Positions 8,353 through 18,607 of a stretch of 64,000 nucleotides of DNA are shown piece after piece. The notes under the pieces are model-generated. The model was not told where the DNA came from. It did not search any database and saw nothing but the letters and a program-made list of their open reading frames with translations. Position 1 is the first letter of the stretch. Each line of letters opens with the position of its first letter. The translations under genes and the position numbers were made by a program. Location of the stretch: NCBI GenBank assembly GCA_964402115.1, contig CAYOBW010000005.1, positions 1 to 64,000 on the forward strand, given 5' to 3'. This DNA comes from CAYOBW01 sp964402115 (GTDB lineage: Bacteria > Verrucomicrobiota > Kiritimatiellia > UBA8416 > CAYOBW01).

Positions 8353-10080
8353 CTACTTGCCGCGGCGCGGCTGGCCGTAAGGCGGCTTCCAGATCCAGGG
8401 CAGCACGCCCTGCGCGCGCGCCAGCTCCTCCCAGCGCGCGGCCATGGCCCTGGTCCGCTCCGGTTCGGCCCCGGCGAGGTCGCGCAACTCGGTGCGGTCC
8501 TGCTCCATGTCGTACAGCTCCCACGCGCCGGCGGGGCCCTTCGCCACCAGCTTCCACTTCCCCTCGCGCAGGGCGCGGTTGCCCTCGTGCTCCCAGAAGA
8601 GCGGCTGCTTGCGCGCGAGCGGCTCGCCGCGAAAGGCTGGCGCCAGGCTGACGCCCTCCCGGGGCTGGATGGGGGTTCCGGCGTAGACGGCCGGATACGC
8701 AGCGCCCGAGACATCCACGCAAGTGGCCATCAGGTCCACGAGGTGACCGGGCTGGTGTTCGACCGCGCCGCGGCGCGCAATCCCCGCCGGCCAGTGCGCA
8801 ATCAGCGGCGTGGAGATGCCGCCCTCGTGCACCCAGTGCTTGTACTCGCGAAAAGGCGTGTTCGACACATTGGCCCACGCGCGACCGTAGCCGATGTAGG
8901 TGTCGGACGGCCCCGGCATGACCCCCGGCCCGCCCCGCACCACGCGACCCTCGCGGGTATACATGGGCGGCCAGATCTGCGGCTGCAGTTCGTCGGGCGC
9001 CAGCGGCCCGCGCGCCGGAAGCGCCGCCCAGGCGGCCGGCGGCCGACGCCCCATATCCTCGGCGCAGCCGCCATTGTCCTGGAGGAAAAGGATGAGCGTG
9101 TTCTCGAGACGCCCGGCCTCGCGCAGGGCCGCCACGATCCGGCCGACGCCGTCGTCCATCATCGTGATCATCGCCGCGTAGACCTCCATGCACCGCGCCT
9201 CCCAAGCGCGATTCGACACGGCGTTCCAGTCGCCGGCCTGCGGGGAGAGCGTCTGGCTGGGCGCGAGCAGCCCCAGCTCCCGCAGCCGCGCAAAACGCTG
9301 CGCGCGCACGGGCGCATAGCCTGCGTCGTAGCGTCCGCGCTGGCGCGCGACGGCCGCCTCCGGGGCGTGCATCGGCCAGTGCGCGGCCGTGTAGGCCACG
9401 TAGAGAAAGAGCGGCTTGCGCGGCGCGGCGGCGGCATGCTCGCGGATGAACAGCGCCGCGTTGTCGCTGATCGCATCCGTGTAGTAGAAGGACTGTGGCT
9501 TGTAGACCGGGTCGTTGGCGGGCGTGATGAACCGGTTGTCGCGGCAAAGCGAAGTCGGATCGTAGAAGCTGCCGCCGCCCTTGATCGTGCCGTAGAACCG
9601 GTCGAAGCCGCGCTGCAGGGGCCAGTTCAGCGTCGGCCCCTCCGACCCGTCGTGGCCGGTCACATGCCATTTTCCGCACATGTACGTCGCGTAGCCGCCA
9701 CCTCGCAGCACCTCGGCAATCGTCACGGCCTTCCGGCTGAGCTCACCGGCGTAGGGTTCGGGGGCGTCCTTGCTCCTGCCGGTCATGTGCCCGACCGCCG
9801 CCTGGTGGGGATAGAGCCCCGTGAGCAGGCTGGCGCGGGTCGGACAGCAGCGGGCCGTGTTGTAGAACTGGCTGAAACGGACGCCTCCCGCGGCCAGGCG
9901 ATCGAGGTTGGGCGTCGCGATCTCGCCGCCGTAGCAGCCGATGTCGGAGTAGCCCATGTCGTCGCAAAGCACGAGGACGATATCGGGCGGGGGATTCGTG
10001 GCCGCGGCCGTGAGCCGGACCCAGCCGCACAGAAGCAGGAGCGCGATCAGAACGGATGGTTTTGTCTGCATGTGTCGCAT
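8353..10080 (-). CDS. Secreted arylsulfatase
   Basis: Predicted 575-residue exported sulfatase that hydrolyses a sulfate ester, probably on a glycan. It starts at ATG 10080, or 10071 three codons in; the signal peptide is PSVLIALLLLCGWVRL to TAAA. The active-site signature is complete: C78-C-P-T-R82 followed by ASLLTGLYPHQ. Metal ligands sit in LCDDMGYSD (Asp40-Asp41), with FLQDNGG further on. The GKWH motif lies near residue 135. The length is at the upper end for arylsulfatases. Maturation needs formylglycine formation, for which a candidate enzyme lies at 21284-22222. It stands between two other sulfatases on the same strand. Spacers of 271 and 156 bases with repeats suggest the three may be separately transcribed. 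Confidence 0.94.
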   Translation of the reverse strand: MRHMQTKPSVLIALLLLCGWVRLTAAATNPPPDIVLVLCDDMGYSDIGCYGGEIATPNLDRLAAGGVRFSQFYNTARCCPTRASLLTGLYPHQAAVGHMTGRSKDAPEPYAGELSRKAVTIAEVLRGGGYATYMCGKWHVTGHDGSEGPTLNWPLQRGFDRFYGTIKGGGSFYDPTSLCRDNRFITPANDPVYKPQSFYYTDAISDNAALFIREHAAAAPRKPLFLYVAYTAAHWPMHAPEAAVARQRGRYDAGYAPVRAQRFARLRELGLLAPSQTLSPQAGDWNAVSNRAWEARCMEVYAAMITMMDDGVGRIVAALREAGRLENTLILFLQDNGGCAEDMGRRPPAAWAALPARGPLAPDELQPQIWPPMYTREGRVVRGGPGVMPGPSDTYIGYGRAWANVSNTPFREYKHWVHEGGISTPLIAHWPAGIARRGAVEHQPGHLVDLMATCVDVSGAAYPAVYAGTPIQPREGVSLAPAFRGEPLARKQPLFWEHEGNRALREGKWKLVAKGPAGAWELYDMEQDRTELRDLAGAEPERTRAMAARWEELARAQGVLPWIWKPPYGQPRRGK

Positions 10081-10088
10081 GTCCTAGG

Positions 10089-10235
10089 GTGCTGTCATGT
10101 ATATGCGCTAACCTGACGTACAAGGGCTTGTCATTCCGAGCGCAGCGAGGAATCTCGGGCTCAGCGAGAGGTTGAGATCCTTCGCTTCGCTCAGGATGAC
10201 ACGCGTGTTTTGTGGGGATACTTGCATGACAGCAC
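10089..10235. repeat. Nested inverted repeat between two sulfatase genes
   Basis: Outer 11-base perfect arms: GTGCTGTCATG at 10089-10099 and its complement at 10225-10235. Inside is a second imperfect inverted pair, at 10130-10155 (TCATTCCGAGCGCAGCGAGG) and 10175-10200 (ending CGCTCAGGATGAC). The inner pair is a widespread bacterial intergenic repeat; it gives the false peptide word PERSEG when translated. It fills the whole spacer. Confidence 0.65.
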
Positions 10236-10236
10236 G

Positions 10237-12375
10237 CTAGCGCACCGCCACCAGTCGCCGGAAGCCCGCCTCGCCCTCGAAAACCAGCAGGTTCAGCAGT
10301 TCCTTCAGCTCGCCGAGCACGGCGTGCGTCGCCCGGGCGGTGACGCCGCCGATTTGCACGACCGCCGTCTCGCCCTTGAACGTGACCCGCAGCGTGTACC
10401 ACGTCTCCCGCTTCAGCTGCAACCGCTCGCGCGCGAGCGGCACGGCCCGCTCCTGGCCTTCGCCGGCGTCGGGATTCTTCGCGACCTCGAGTTCCGACGG
10501 CGAGACGACGATGCGGAAGGAGTGGCGGTTGCCCGCCGTGTGGATGCGCAGGGAGTGGCGGTCGGCATCGCGCAAGTTCAAGTCGTACTGCAGGGCGCCG
10601 TCCGCGAGCGCCAGCGGCGCGCGCAGCATGGCGGGCTGCCCGGCACCCCGCTGCGACGCACCCCATACGGCGGCGTCCCGCGCCACCCAGGCGCCCGCGG
10701 CTGCCGCCCACGGCTGGCCGGGCACTGCGTTCAGCGCCTCTTGCAGCACCGGATCGCCCGCGAGCGGCGGCAGCAGGTCAACGGCCGGCGCGGCGGGCTT
10801 CGCCGACACGGGCGGCAGGGTGCGGCTGTAACCGCCGTTGCGGTAGCGTTGCAGCAGCGCAGCCAGCTCCCGCACCACGTCCGGGTGCGCCGCGCTCACG
10901 TCCCGCGTTTCGGCAGGGTCGTCGGCCACGTTGTAGAGCTGCGGCCGGTACTCCACGGCGCGCGCCTGACGGGCGCCGGGCTTGACGTCGTCCACCGGCT
11001 CGCCCTCGATCCACTTCCACGGCCCCTTGCGGATGGCGAAAACGCCGTCGGCGCTGTGCACGATCATATCCGCGCGCCCGCCCTCCCCCCCCGCCTCGCC
11101 CAGCAGGGCGGGCAGGAAGCTGCGACTGTCCTCGGCGGCCCGCTCGGGCGGCGGCAGCGGCGCGCCCACGAGCGCCGCCGTCGTGGCCAGGACGTCGGCC
11201 AGGCTCACCAGCGCGCTGCACGTCGTGCCGGCCGGCACGTGTCCCGGCCAGCGCGCGACGAAGGGCACTTTGAAGCCGCCCTCCCACACGGTGTGCTTGC
11301 CGCCGCGCAGGGCGCCGTTGACGCGCAGCCCCTTCTGGAAGGCCAGGGTCTGCGGCGTATCGGCCCGCTCCGGCTTGAACACGCCGCCGTTGTCGCTGGT
11401 AAAGATGACCAGGGTGTTGGTCGCCATGCCCTGCCGGTCGAGGGCCGCGAGGATACGCCCCACGCTCCGGTCGAGCTCGTGAATCCAGTCGCCGTAGGGG
11501 CCGGCCCCGCTCTTGCCGGCGAGATCCTGGTCGGGCGTGATGGGGTTGTGGACGGCGACGGGGGTGAAGTACAGGAAGAAGGGCTTGTCGCGCGCCTGCC
11601 GGTCGAGCCAGGCGACGGCCTTGTCGGTGAGCGTGGCCATCACGCGCTCGTTCCTGCGGCGGGGCGCGTCCAGGTCGAGAATCTGCGCGCGGCCGTTCTC
11701 CGTGTCCGCCCCCGTGTAAGTTGTCTTGAAGTTTGCGTCATCGGCATCAGGCCCGGGGAGCTTCAGCCCTTCGGGAATCCGGCCCCGGCGCAGCCCGTAG
11801 ACGAAACGGTTTTCGACGAACACACCGGTCAGGTCGCCGTGGTTCGACGGCACGCCGAAGTGGTAGTCGAAACCGATGTCCAGCGGTCCCGGCGACAGCT
11901 CCGCGGTGTAGTCGGTGCGGAAGAGGAGCGAGCCCTGCGCGTCGCCGTAGCCGAGATGCCACTTGCCGACCGCAGCGGTGGCATAGCCCTGCTGCTTGAG
12001 CAGCGAGGCGAGATTCAGCCGCGACGGCTCGATGTGCAGCGGCGAGAAGGTGCCCAGCACCTCGTGCGTGAGCGACGTCCGCCAGCAGTAGCGGCCGGTG
12101 AGCAGCGCGTAGCGCGTGGGCGAGCAGACCGACGAGGTGGTGTTCGCGTCCGTGAACCGCCGGCCCTCCGCGGCTAGCCGGTCAATGGCCGGCGTGCGGA
12201 TCAGCTTCGCCTCCGCCCCGTAACACCCCGCGCTGCCATAGCCGTAGTCGTCGGCGAGGATGACGACGATGTTGGGCCGGGCGGGTGCGCCAGGTGCGCC
12301 GCGGGCAACGGGCGTGCAGGAGGCGGCGAGCAGGGCCAGACCGGCGAGGACACGGGCGTGGGCTAAGGCGTGCAT
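10237..12375 (-). CDS. Exported sulfatase with C-terminal jelly-roll-like domain
   Basis: Predicted 712-residue sulfatase. The N-terminus (MHALAHARVLAGLALLAASC) could be a lipoprotein signal with Cys20, although the residues before the cysteine are not an ideal lipobox; otherwise it is an ordinary Sec signal. The signature C84-S-P-T-R88 is complete and is followed by YALLTGRY. Metal ligands lie in ILADDYGYG and the TSDNGG strand. The core ends near residue 530, and about 180 residues follow. They include strands such as ALQYDLNLRDADRHSLRIHT and WYTLRVTFKGETAVVQIG, a concanavalin-like or DUF1080-like carbohydrate-binding or accessory domain. The gene is 64 bases from the HD-GYP gene stop downstream of it in the sequence and likely acts on sulfated glycans with the neighbouring sulfatases. 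Confidence 0.93.
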   Translation of the reverse strand: MHALAHARVLAGLALLAASCTPVARGAPGAPARPNIVVILADDYGYGSAGCYGAEAKLIRTPAIDRLAAEGRRFTDANTTSSVCSPTRYALLTGRYCWRTSLTHEVLGTFSPLHIEPSRLNLASLLKQQGYATAAVGKWHLGYGDAQGSLLFRTDYTAELSPGPLDIGFDYHFGVPSNHGDLTGVFVENRFVYGLRRGRIPEGLKLPGPDADDANFKTTYTGADTENGRAQILDLDAPRRRNERVMATLTDKAVAWLDRQARDKPFFLYFTPVAVHNPITPDQDLAGKSGAGPYGDWIHELDRSVGRILAALDRQGMATNTLVIFTSDNGGVFKPERADTPQTLAFQKGLRVNGALRGGKHTVWEGGFKVPFVARWPGHVPAGTTCSALVSLADVLATTAALVGAPLPPPERAAEDSRSFLPALLGEAGGEGGRADMIVHSADGVFAIRKGPWKWIEGEPVDDVKPGARQARAVEYRPQLYNVADDPAETRDVSAAHPDVVRELAALLQRYRNGGYSRTLPPVSAKPAAPAVDLLPPLAGDPVLQEALNAVPGQPWAAAAGAWVARDAAVWGASQRGAGQPAMLRAPLALADGALQYDLNLRDADRHSLRIHTAGNRHSFRIVVSPSELEVAKNPDAGEGQERAVPLARERLQLKRETWYTLRVTFKGETAVVQIGGVTARATHAVLGELKELLNLLVFEGEAGFRRLVAVR

Positions 12376-12439
12376 GCCGGGATTAAACGAGCCGGGGACC
12401 GCGCCGTCAAGCGCGCGGTGCGGGGAGCTTGTCGAGACC

Positions 12440-13882
<1,443 letters not shown>

Positions 13883-14005
13883 GCTGTTATTCTGTCCTGC
13901 TGTAGACAACCTGACGCCTCCCGCAACAAGGCCCAACAAGACCGAGACACTAGCACACCCCGGGGGTCTATGCAACACGGCTAAAATGATGTGCCAGAAT
14001 GATTG

Positions 14006-15190
14006 TCACGTGGACAGCAACCATATCAAACCGGCCAGGGACTCGAAAAGACGCCACGCGACGTACCCGATCAACCCAGCCAGCGCGAACACCGTCAGCG
14101 GCTCGATCCAGAACCGCATGCGCCCGCCGATCTCGGCAATGCGGCGCTGCTGCCACTCGGCAACCAGTGCGAAACCGTCGGCAGGCTCCTCGCGCGCCGC
14201 CGCGTTGCACAGGACCCAGCGCTCGAACGTCCACCCGATTCCCGCCTGCTCCCACGCCGTCAGCCAGGGCGTGCCTTTACGCAGTGCGCCCATGAAACGC
14301 TTAAGCCGCCGCTCCATCCAGCGGCTCCGCGTCGCCTGCCGACTCCATTCCACGGCGGCTACGATGTCGTCGCCCTGGCGGAGGAAAGCCACCATACCCT
14401 GTGCAAAGTCCGCGAGCACACATCGCCTCCACACTTGCCCGAGCAGCGGCAGCGGCAGAACCAACCACTCGCCGAACCGACCGAGGCGCGGCGCCAGGCG
14501 CAACCCGATCCAGGCCAGGATGACGACCGCCGGCAGCACCCGTCCATCCGGCATGGCCATCGTGGCAAACGGTCCCGCCTGACCCGCCAGTTCGGCCCAT
14601 ATTTCAATGATTCTCGGGGCAACTTTCGCACCGAGGAACCCCAGCAGGAGACCGACGGCCGTGAGCCGCCAGAACACGACCAGGACGTACTGACGGTACA
14701 CGTTCAACAACGAGACGGGGCGCTTGAGTTCCGCCGCCAGCACCGGCAGGGCCGCCGCCAGTCGGTTATCGCGTTCGGCACGCGTCACGCCAATAACGAA
14801 GTACCCCGGCAGCCACGTGCCCACGTACCGTTTCAATGCGGCCCCCAGGGGCCTGCCCAACTCCAGGGCATCCGCGAGCCCGCAGATCCGGATGCGCCAC
14901 CCGGCTTCCCCGCCCTGAAGACCCAGGCAGATCGGCTGGCGCCAATACGACGCGGATGGGCGGCGCCTGGCGCAGTGCGCCCGCTTGCGCGCGCCGGGGG
15001 CGACAAGCGTGCGCAGCGCCTCGGGCAAGGGCCTGCCGCGACTGACGGCCCACGCCAGGACATCGGCCAGGGCGTACGCCCGCGCCCTGTCGTCGCTGAA
15101 TGCAAACGCGCCGAGCGCCTCCGTCAGCACGCCCGCCCCCCGCAGGCTGCGATCGTCGTCCGTTCCCCATGTCCCTTGGCGCCTACGCAC
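14006..15190 (-). CDS. Divergent PilC/GspF-like inner-membrane protein (copy B2)
   Basis: Predicted 394-residue membrane protein, a distant member of the type II secretion F / PilC family that forms the inner-membrane platform for pseudopilus assembly. Each half has the T2SF pattern: an amphipathic region with G-x-P-L-P-E-A-L near residue 53, then hydrophobic helices (VFWRLTAVGLLLGFLG, VLPAVVILAWIGLRL), a second soluble block with FLRQGDDIVAAVEWSRQA and a final helix LTVFALAGLIGYVAW. GTG at 15190 overlaps the stop of copy A2 by eight bases with GGGGGGA upstream, so translation is coupled. It is a close paralogue of the 17426-18607 gene, nearly identical in many blocks of the last 280 residues. 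Residues 70-110 have diverged, which fits relaxed or retuned partner specificity. Confidence 0.82.
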   Translation of the reverse strand: MRRRQGTWGTDDDRSLRGAGVLTEALGAFAFSDDRARAYALADVLAWAVSRGRPLPEALRTLVAPGARKRAHCARRRPSASYWRQPICLGLQGGEAGWRIRICGLADALELGRPLGAALKRYVGTWLPGYFVIGVTRAERDNRLAAALPVLAAELKRPVSLLNVYRQYVLVVFWRLTAVGLLLGFLGAKVAPRIIEIWAELAGQAGPFATMAMPDGRVLPAVVILAWIGLRLAPRLGRFGEWLVLPLPLLGQVWRRCVLADFAQGMVAFLRQGDDIVAAVEWSRQATRSRWMERRLKRFMGALRKGTPWLTAWEQAGIGWTFERWVLCNAAAREEPADGFALVAEWQQRRIAEIGGRMRFWIEPLTVFALAGLIGYVAWRLFESLAGLIWLLST

Positions 15191-16235
15191 AGCAGGATCC
15201 CCCCATCATGCAAGCCAAGGGCAGGAACATGGCGATCACCACCACCCCCACAACGACTGTCATCACAATCAGGGAAACCACGGTCCAGGCCGTCGTCACG
15301 CCATGCGTCAGCCGCTCCGCCCGCTGCTCGAACAACTCCGCCAACCGGCGGAGCTCTTCGGCCAGTTCCGCTTCGGGCGCGTGCTTCAGCGCCACCGCAA
15401 CCAAACGATCCACCCGCCGCAAGCCTGCCAGCGCCTCCGCCGGCGCCTGGCCTCCGCTCACTGCCGCCGCGGCCCGCCTCAACTCATCGGCAACAGCCGG
15501 CTCGGCTTCCATGGCCGCACTGGCCTGCAAGGCCTCCGGGAAAGGCAGTCCCTGTTCGATGTAGCTGGCCCACACGCTGCACAACCGGGCACAGCCAAGC
15601 GTCCGCAGCAGCCCGGCGGAACCCCGGATCCGGGACAGTACACGCAAACACTCGCGATGGGCCGATAGAGCTGGCGAGCAAAGCCACGCGCCGCCGATAG
15701 CCACCACGACAAGTGCGCTCAACGCCAGCGGGCGCACGCAGTTCAGAGCATCCGCCGCGCCCAGAACGACGCGGGTCAGCCACGGCAGATAGCGCCTCCC
15801 GCCATACAGATCATGCAAGACACCGTCATAGACGGGGGCAACCCAGGCAGCCACTCCCAGCGCAATCAGAGCCGCCACGAGCAGGCAGAAAAGGGGATAC
15901 GCGAGAATGCCCCTGATCCGCGTCGTCAGCCCGGCCTGCAGCTGCGCATGCCGCGCCACGTCGAACAGCCCTGCCGCCAGCGCGCCGGTCCGTTCGGCGG
16001 CGGCAAGCAGTTGAACCTGGTGGGGCGCGAAGTACTCCGGGCAGGCCTTGAGCGCCTCGGAGAGGGACACGCCCTTGTCGGTCCGTTCCGCCAGTGCGAC
16101 CAGCGCCTGCTGGAAACCGGCGTCCAGCGGCTGGCGGGCCAGTTCGCGCAGCGCAGCGGGGAGCGGCAGGTTCGATTCGATCAGCAACGCCAACTGCTGG
16201 TAGAAATCGGCAATGGTCTCGGCGTGCAGTCCCAT
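15183..16235 (-). CDS. PilC/GspF-family inner-membrane protein (copy A2)
   Basis: Predicted 350-residue polytopic protein of the type II secretion F family, with two T2SF repeats. The first starts at MGLHAETIADFYQQLALLIESN and includes LPLPAALREL and the conserved block APHQVQLLAAAERTGALAAG. Hydrophobic segments follow at about residues 110-140 and 170-190. The second repeat contains YIEQGLPFPEALQASAAM, and the C-terminal helix is VVSLIVMTVVVGVVVIAMF. The start at ATG 16235 has GGAGGGGA just upstream; an earlier ATG at 16250 lies before that site. It is a paralogue of the gene at 18597-19646 and is translationally coupled to B2. Together A2 and B2 form a second platform pair in the same locus. 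Confidence 0.9.
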   Translation of the reverse strand: MGLHAETIADFYQQLALLIESNLPLPAALRELARQPLDAGFQQALVALAERTDKGVSLSEALKACPEYFAPHQVQLLAAAERTGALAAGLFDVARHAQLQAGLTTRIRGILAYPLFCLLVAALIALGVAAWVAPVYDGVLHDLYGGRRYLPWLTRVVLGAADALNCVRPLALSALVVVAIGGAWLCSPALSAHRECLRVLSRIRGSAGLLRTLGCARLCSVWASYIEQGLPFPEALQASAAMEAEPAVADELRRAAAAVSGGQAPAEALAGLRRVDRLVAVALKHAPEAELAEELRRLAELFEQRAERLTHGVTTAWTVVSLIVMTVVVGVVVIAMFLPLACMMGGSCCA

Positions 16236-16254
16236 CGGCTTCCCCTCCACTTCA

Positions 16255-16284
16255 AAATTAGCACGAGCGCGCGGGGCTTGGCAA
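16255..16284 (-). promoter_or_regulatory. Promoter-like leader of the second PilC/GspF pair
   Basis: On the minus strand, TTGCCA (16279-16284) and TAATTT (16255-16260) are 18 bases apart, just upstream of the GGAGGGGA ribosome site. The same boxes at the same spacing occur upstream of copy A1. Conservation through the duplication gives some support, but the boxes match consensus only partly. Confidence 0.4.
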
Positions 16285-16381
16285 CGGTTTGCCAGCAGCT
16301 CGCATGATGGCCACCGGCAGGTGTCTGAGACCGGCTAAAGCCGGGACTCCAAACGGGTTTCCAGCGCGTTTTGCGACGCGC

Positions 16382-16597
16382 TCACGGCCGCCCGGGATCG
16401 GCGGCTGAAGTTGCGGGCGAGGCCAGCCGCAGCGTGGACGCGTCGCGCTGGAGCCGCGCCTTGGCCCGGCGGCTGTCGTCGTGCAGGCAGTACGCCGCGC
16501 TCAGCGCCAGCGCCAGCAGCATCAGCAACACGACGCTCAGGATCAGCATCGTAACCACCACGAAGCCGCCCCGCCCGGACTGTCGTTCGCGCTGCAT
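16382..16597 (-). CDS. Small PilX/GspK-like membrane protein of the pseudopilin cluster
   Basis: Predicted 71-residue protein with a charged N-terminus (MQRERQSGRGGF) followed at once by one long hydrophobic helix (VVVTMLILSVVLLMLLALALSAAY) and a short basic tail. This is the layout of PilX/GspK-type minor pseudopilins (RGGF before the helix), but the globular part is almost absent and the Glu at mature position 5 is missing. The strong site GGGGAGGAGT precedes ATG 16597 and overlaps the end of the upstream pseudopilin gene, six bases away. It could be a minimal minor pseudopilin or a truncated relic; the reading frame itself is convincing. Confidence 0.7.
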   Translation of the reverse strand: MQRERQSGRGGFVVVTMLILSVVLLMLLALALSAAYCLHDDSRRAKARLQRDASTLRLASPATSAADPGRP

Positions 16598-16603
16598 CGG
16601 CGT

Positions 16604-17059
16604 TTACTCCTCCCCGGCACACGCCACCACGCTCACAGCATTGGTTCGTACGTACCGGAAGAAATGGGTGTCCCAGGCCACGCGCATGACGGCCAGAGCC
16701 TCGCCGGAGGCGGTACGTTCAGCCGCGAAACGACACGTCACCCCGTCGGGCAGGGCCACGCAGCGCGTTCTGGCGCCCTCCGCGAAAACCACCCGCGGCC
16801 CCTCCTGGCTGACGCGCGTCCCGCCGGCCTGAAACGCCGCGGGGGTCACCCGCCAGTCCGCGGCCCGGGTCCGGTGCACGACCTGCCGCCACCGGTCCGC
16901 CACGAGCCGCACCGCCTGGACCTTGCGCGTGTTCGCCGCGGCGCGCTGCGCCGCCACCCACCCGTCGCCGAAGAGCTTGCCCGTCAGCCCAAACACGAAC
17001 GCTGCCGCCGCGAGCACGACGAAAAGCTCCGTCAGCGTATAGCCCGCACAGCGTTTCAT
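16604..17059 (-). CDS. Type IV pilin-like / pseudopilin protein (GYTLTE type)
   Basis: Predicted 151-residue prepilin-like protein. The N-terminus MKRCAG/YTLTELFVVLAAAAF has the prepilin peptidase site after Gly6, with Tyr instead of the usual Phe at mature position 1 and Glu at mature position 5. A hydrophobic helix and a globular domain follow, with DRWRQVVHRTRAADWRVTP and a pair of cysteines. It starts at ATG 17059, overlapping the stop of the previous pseudopilin gene (ATGA), so the two are coupled. A start further upstream would bury the leader. Its role is probably a minor pseudopilin of the system whose ATPase is at 19731-20774. Confidence 0.88.
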   Translation of the reverse strand: MKRCAGYTLTELFVVLAAAAFVFGLTGKLFGDGWVAAQRAAANTRKVQAVRLVADRWRQVVHRTRAADWRVTPAAFQAGGTRVSQEGPRVVFAEGARTRCVALPDGVTCRFAAERTASGEALAVMRVAWDTHFFRYVRTNAVSVVACAGEE

Positions 17060-17409
17060 CGCGGCACCTTGAACTCGGTCAACACGACGCCGCTCTTCCG
17101 CACAATGCCGACGCACACACCGTCCGCCCCCCCGCGGCATTGCGCCCGCAGCCGTCCGCCCGACGCCAGCCCGCTGCGCGCGAACTCCTCGCCCAGCAGG
17201 GCTTCGAGCCGCGCCGGCGACAGCGCGGCCACGCCCCGGCTGCGCTCCACGACGTTCTCCAGCACGATCACGGCCTGCGCCTCTTCCGTGTAGGCCCGGC
17301 CTGCGTCGTGGACACCTCGCATCGAGGCGTAGAAGAGCGGAAAGAGCAGGCCGACCATGCCCAGCCCGATGATCAGCTCCATCATTGTAAAGCCCCGACG
17401 TCCGTGCAT
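17056..17409 (-). CDS. Type IV pilin-like / pseudopilin protein (GFTMME type)
   Basis: Predicted 117-residue prepilin. MHGRRG/FTMMELIIGLGMVGLLF is a textbook class-3 signal: short basic leader, Gly at -1, Phe at +1, Glu at +5 and a long hydrophobic helix. The remainder is a small globular domain (AYTEEAQAVIVLENVVERSRG, then a beta-rich end with FKVPR). The gene begins 16 bases after the B1 stop and overlaps the next pseudopilin by four bases. GspI/GspJ-type minor pseudopilins have a similar length; I cannot assign a letter. Confidence 0.9.
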   Translation of the reverse strand: MHGRRGFTMMELIIGLGMVGLLFPLFYASMRGVHDAGRAYTEEAQAVIVLENVVERSRGVAALSPARLEALLGEEFARSGLASGGRLRAQCRGGADGVCVGIVRKSGVVLTEFKVPR

Positions 17410-17425
17410 GCCGAACTCCCCCCCG

Positions 17426-18607
17426 TCAACCGGCCAGTGCCCACATCCAGCCGGTCAGCGACTTGAAGACAAACCACGCGGAGTACCCGACCAGGACCGC
17501 CATCGCCAGGGTCGCCAGCGGCTCGATCCAGAACCGAACCCGCCAACAAACGTCGGCAATGCGGCGATGCTGCCACTCGGCAACCAGTTCGAAGCCGTCG
17601 GCAGGATCCTCGCGCGCCGCCGCGTTGCGCAGAACCCAACGCTCGAACGTCCACCCGATCTCCGCCTGCTCCCAGGCATCCAGCCAGGGCGTGCCTTTGC
17701 GCAGCGCGCCTATGAACCGATTCAGCCGCCGCTCCATCCAGCGGCTCCGCGTCGCCTGCTGACACCACTCCGCCGCGACAACGACATCGTCGCCCTGACG
17801 CAGGAACGCCGCCATGCCCTGGGCGAAGTCGGAGATGACCACACGGCGCCACACCCCTCCAAAGAGCGGGAGCGGCAGCAGCAGCCACTCCCCGAACCGG
17901 CCGAGGCGCGGCGCCCAGCGCAGCCCGAGCCAGGCCAGGATGACCACGGTCAACAGCACGCGTCCATCCAGGATGGCCATCGGGGCCTGCGGGGCCTCCT
18001 GGCCCGCCATTTCGGTCCACAGGGCGTCGAATGTCGGGGCAATCTTCGCGCCGAGGAATCCCAGCAGGAGACCAATGGCCAAGAGGCGCCAGAACACGAC
18101 CAGGACGTGCTGACGGTACACGCTCAACAACGAGACGGGGCGCTTGAGTTCCGCCGCCAGGACCGGCAGGGCCGCCGCCAGACGGCCTTCGCGTTCGGCG
18201 CGCGCCACCCCGGTTGTGAAGTAACGCGGCAACCACTTGCCCAGGTAGCGCTCCAGTGCCGTTCCCACCAGCGCGCCCGACTCCAAGGCATGAATGAAGG
18301 CGCAAACCCGCGTGCGCCAGCGGAGTCCGCGCCACGGCAACCGCAAGAACACCGTGTAGCGCCAGAGCGGGAAGATCGTACAGCGACTGAGACCGAACAC
18401 CCACCTTCGCAGGCCGGGCAGCGCGCGCAAGGCCTCGGGCATGGGCGAACCCCGTGTGACCGCCCACGCCATGACGTCCGCCAGCGCATGCACCCGGGCC
18501 CTGTCGCCGCTGAACGCAAACGCACCGACCGCGTCCATCAGCGCGCCCCGCTGCAGCAGGTCACGGCTGTCATCCGCCCCCCACACGCCATTCCGGTCAA
18601 CATCCAC
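17426..18607 (-). CDS. Divergent PilC/GspF-like inner-membrane protein (copy B1)
   Basis: Predicted 393-residue membrane protein paralogous to copy B2. It has the same T2SF-like layout: an N-terminal soluble block with AWAVTRGSPMPEALRAL, helices VFWRLLAIGLLLGFLGAK and LLTVVILAWLGLRW, a second block FLRQGDDVVVAAEWCQQATR and a final helix LATLAMAVLVGYSAWF. I chose GTG at 18607 because GGAGAG lies five bases upstream; TTG at 18610 is the alternative. Either start overlaps the end of A1, as in the other copy. B proteins are less conserved than A proteins, and their pairing with an A protein suggests a two-subunit platform. Confidence 0.82.
   Translation of the reverse strand: MDVDRNGVWGADDSRDLLQRGALMDAVGAFAFSGDRARVHALADVMAWAVTRGSPMPEALRALPGLRRWVFGLSRCTIFPLWRYTVFLRLPWRGLRWRTRVCAFIHALESGALVGTALERYLGKWLPRYFTTGVARAEREGRLAAALPVLAAELKRPVSLLSVYRQHVLVVFWRLLAIGLLLGFLGAKIAPTFDALWTEMAGQEAPQAPMAILDGRVLLTVVILAWLGLRWAPRLGRFGEWLLLPLPLFGGVWRRVVISDFAQGMAAFLRQGDDVVVAAEWCQQATRSRWMERRLNRFIGALRKGTPWLDAWEQAEIGWTFERWVLRNAAAREDPADGFELVAEWQHRRIADVCWRVRFWIEPLATLAMAVLVGYSAWFVFKSLTGWMWALAG

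Larger units (their letters stand above)
14006..16295. repeat. Segmental duplication, copy 2 (genes A2-B2 with leader)
   Basis: This block repeats, in the same orientation, the block at 17426-19707: same gene order, same short overlap between the two genes, same Shine-Dalgarno and same 40-50 base leader with TTGCCA and TAATTT. Similarity is visible at the DNA level along most of the length and ends just upstream of the leader. Confidence 0.8.

Noticed and set aside
9743..10711. Minus-strand open frame containing a PERSEG word across the sulfatase spacer
   Set aside because: The word comes from translating a common intergenic repeat, and the frame is out of phase with both sulfatases.
16335..16622. 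Alternative 95-codon frame overlapping the small pseudopilin-like gene
   Set aside because: Alanine- and arginine-rich with no hydrophobic helix. The other frame, 16382-16597, has a membrane helix and a strong ribosome site.
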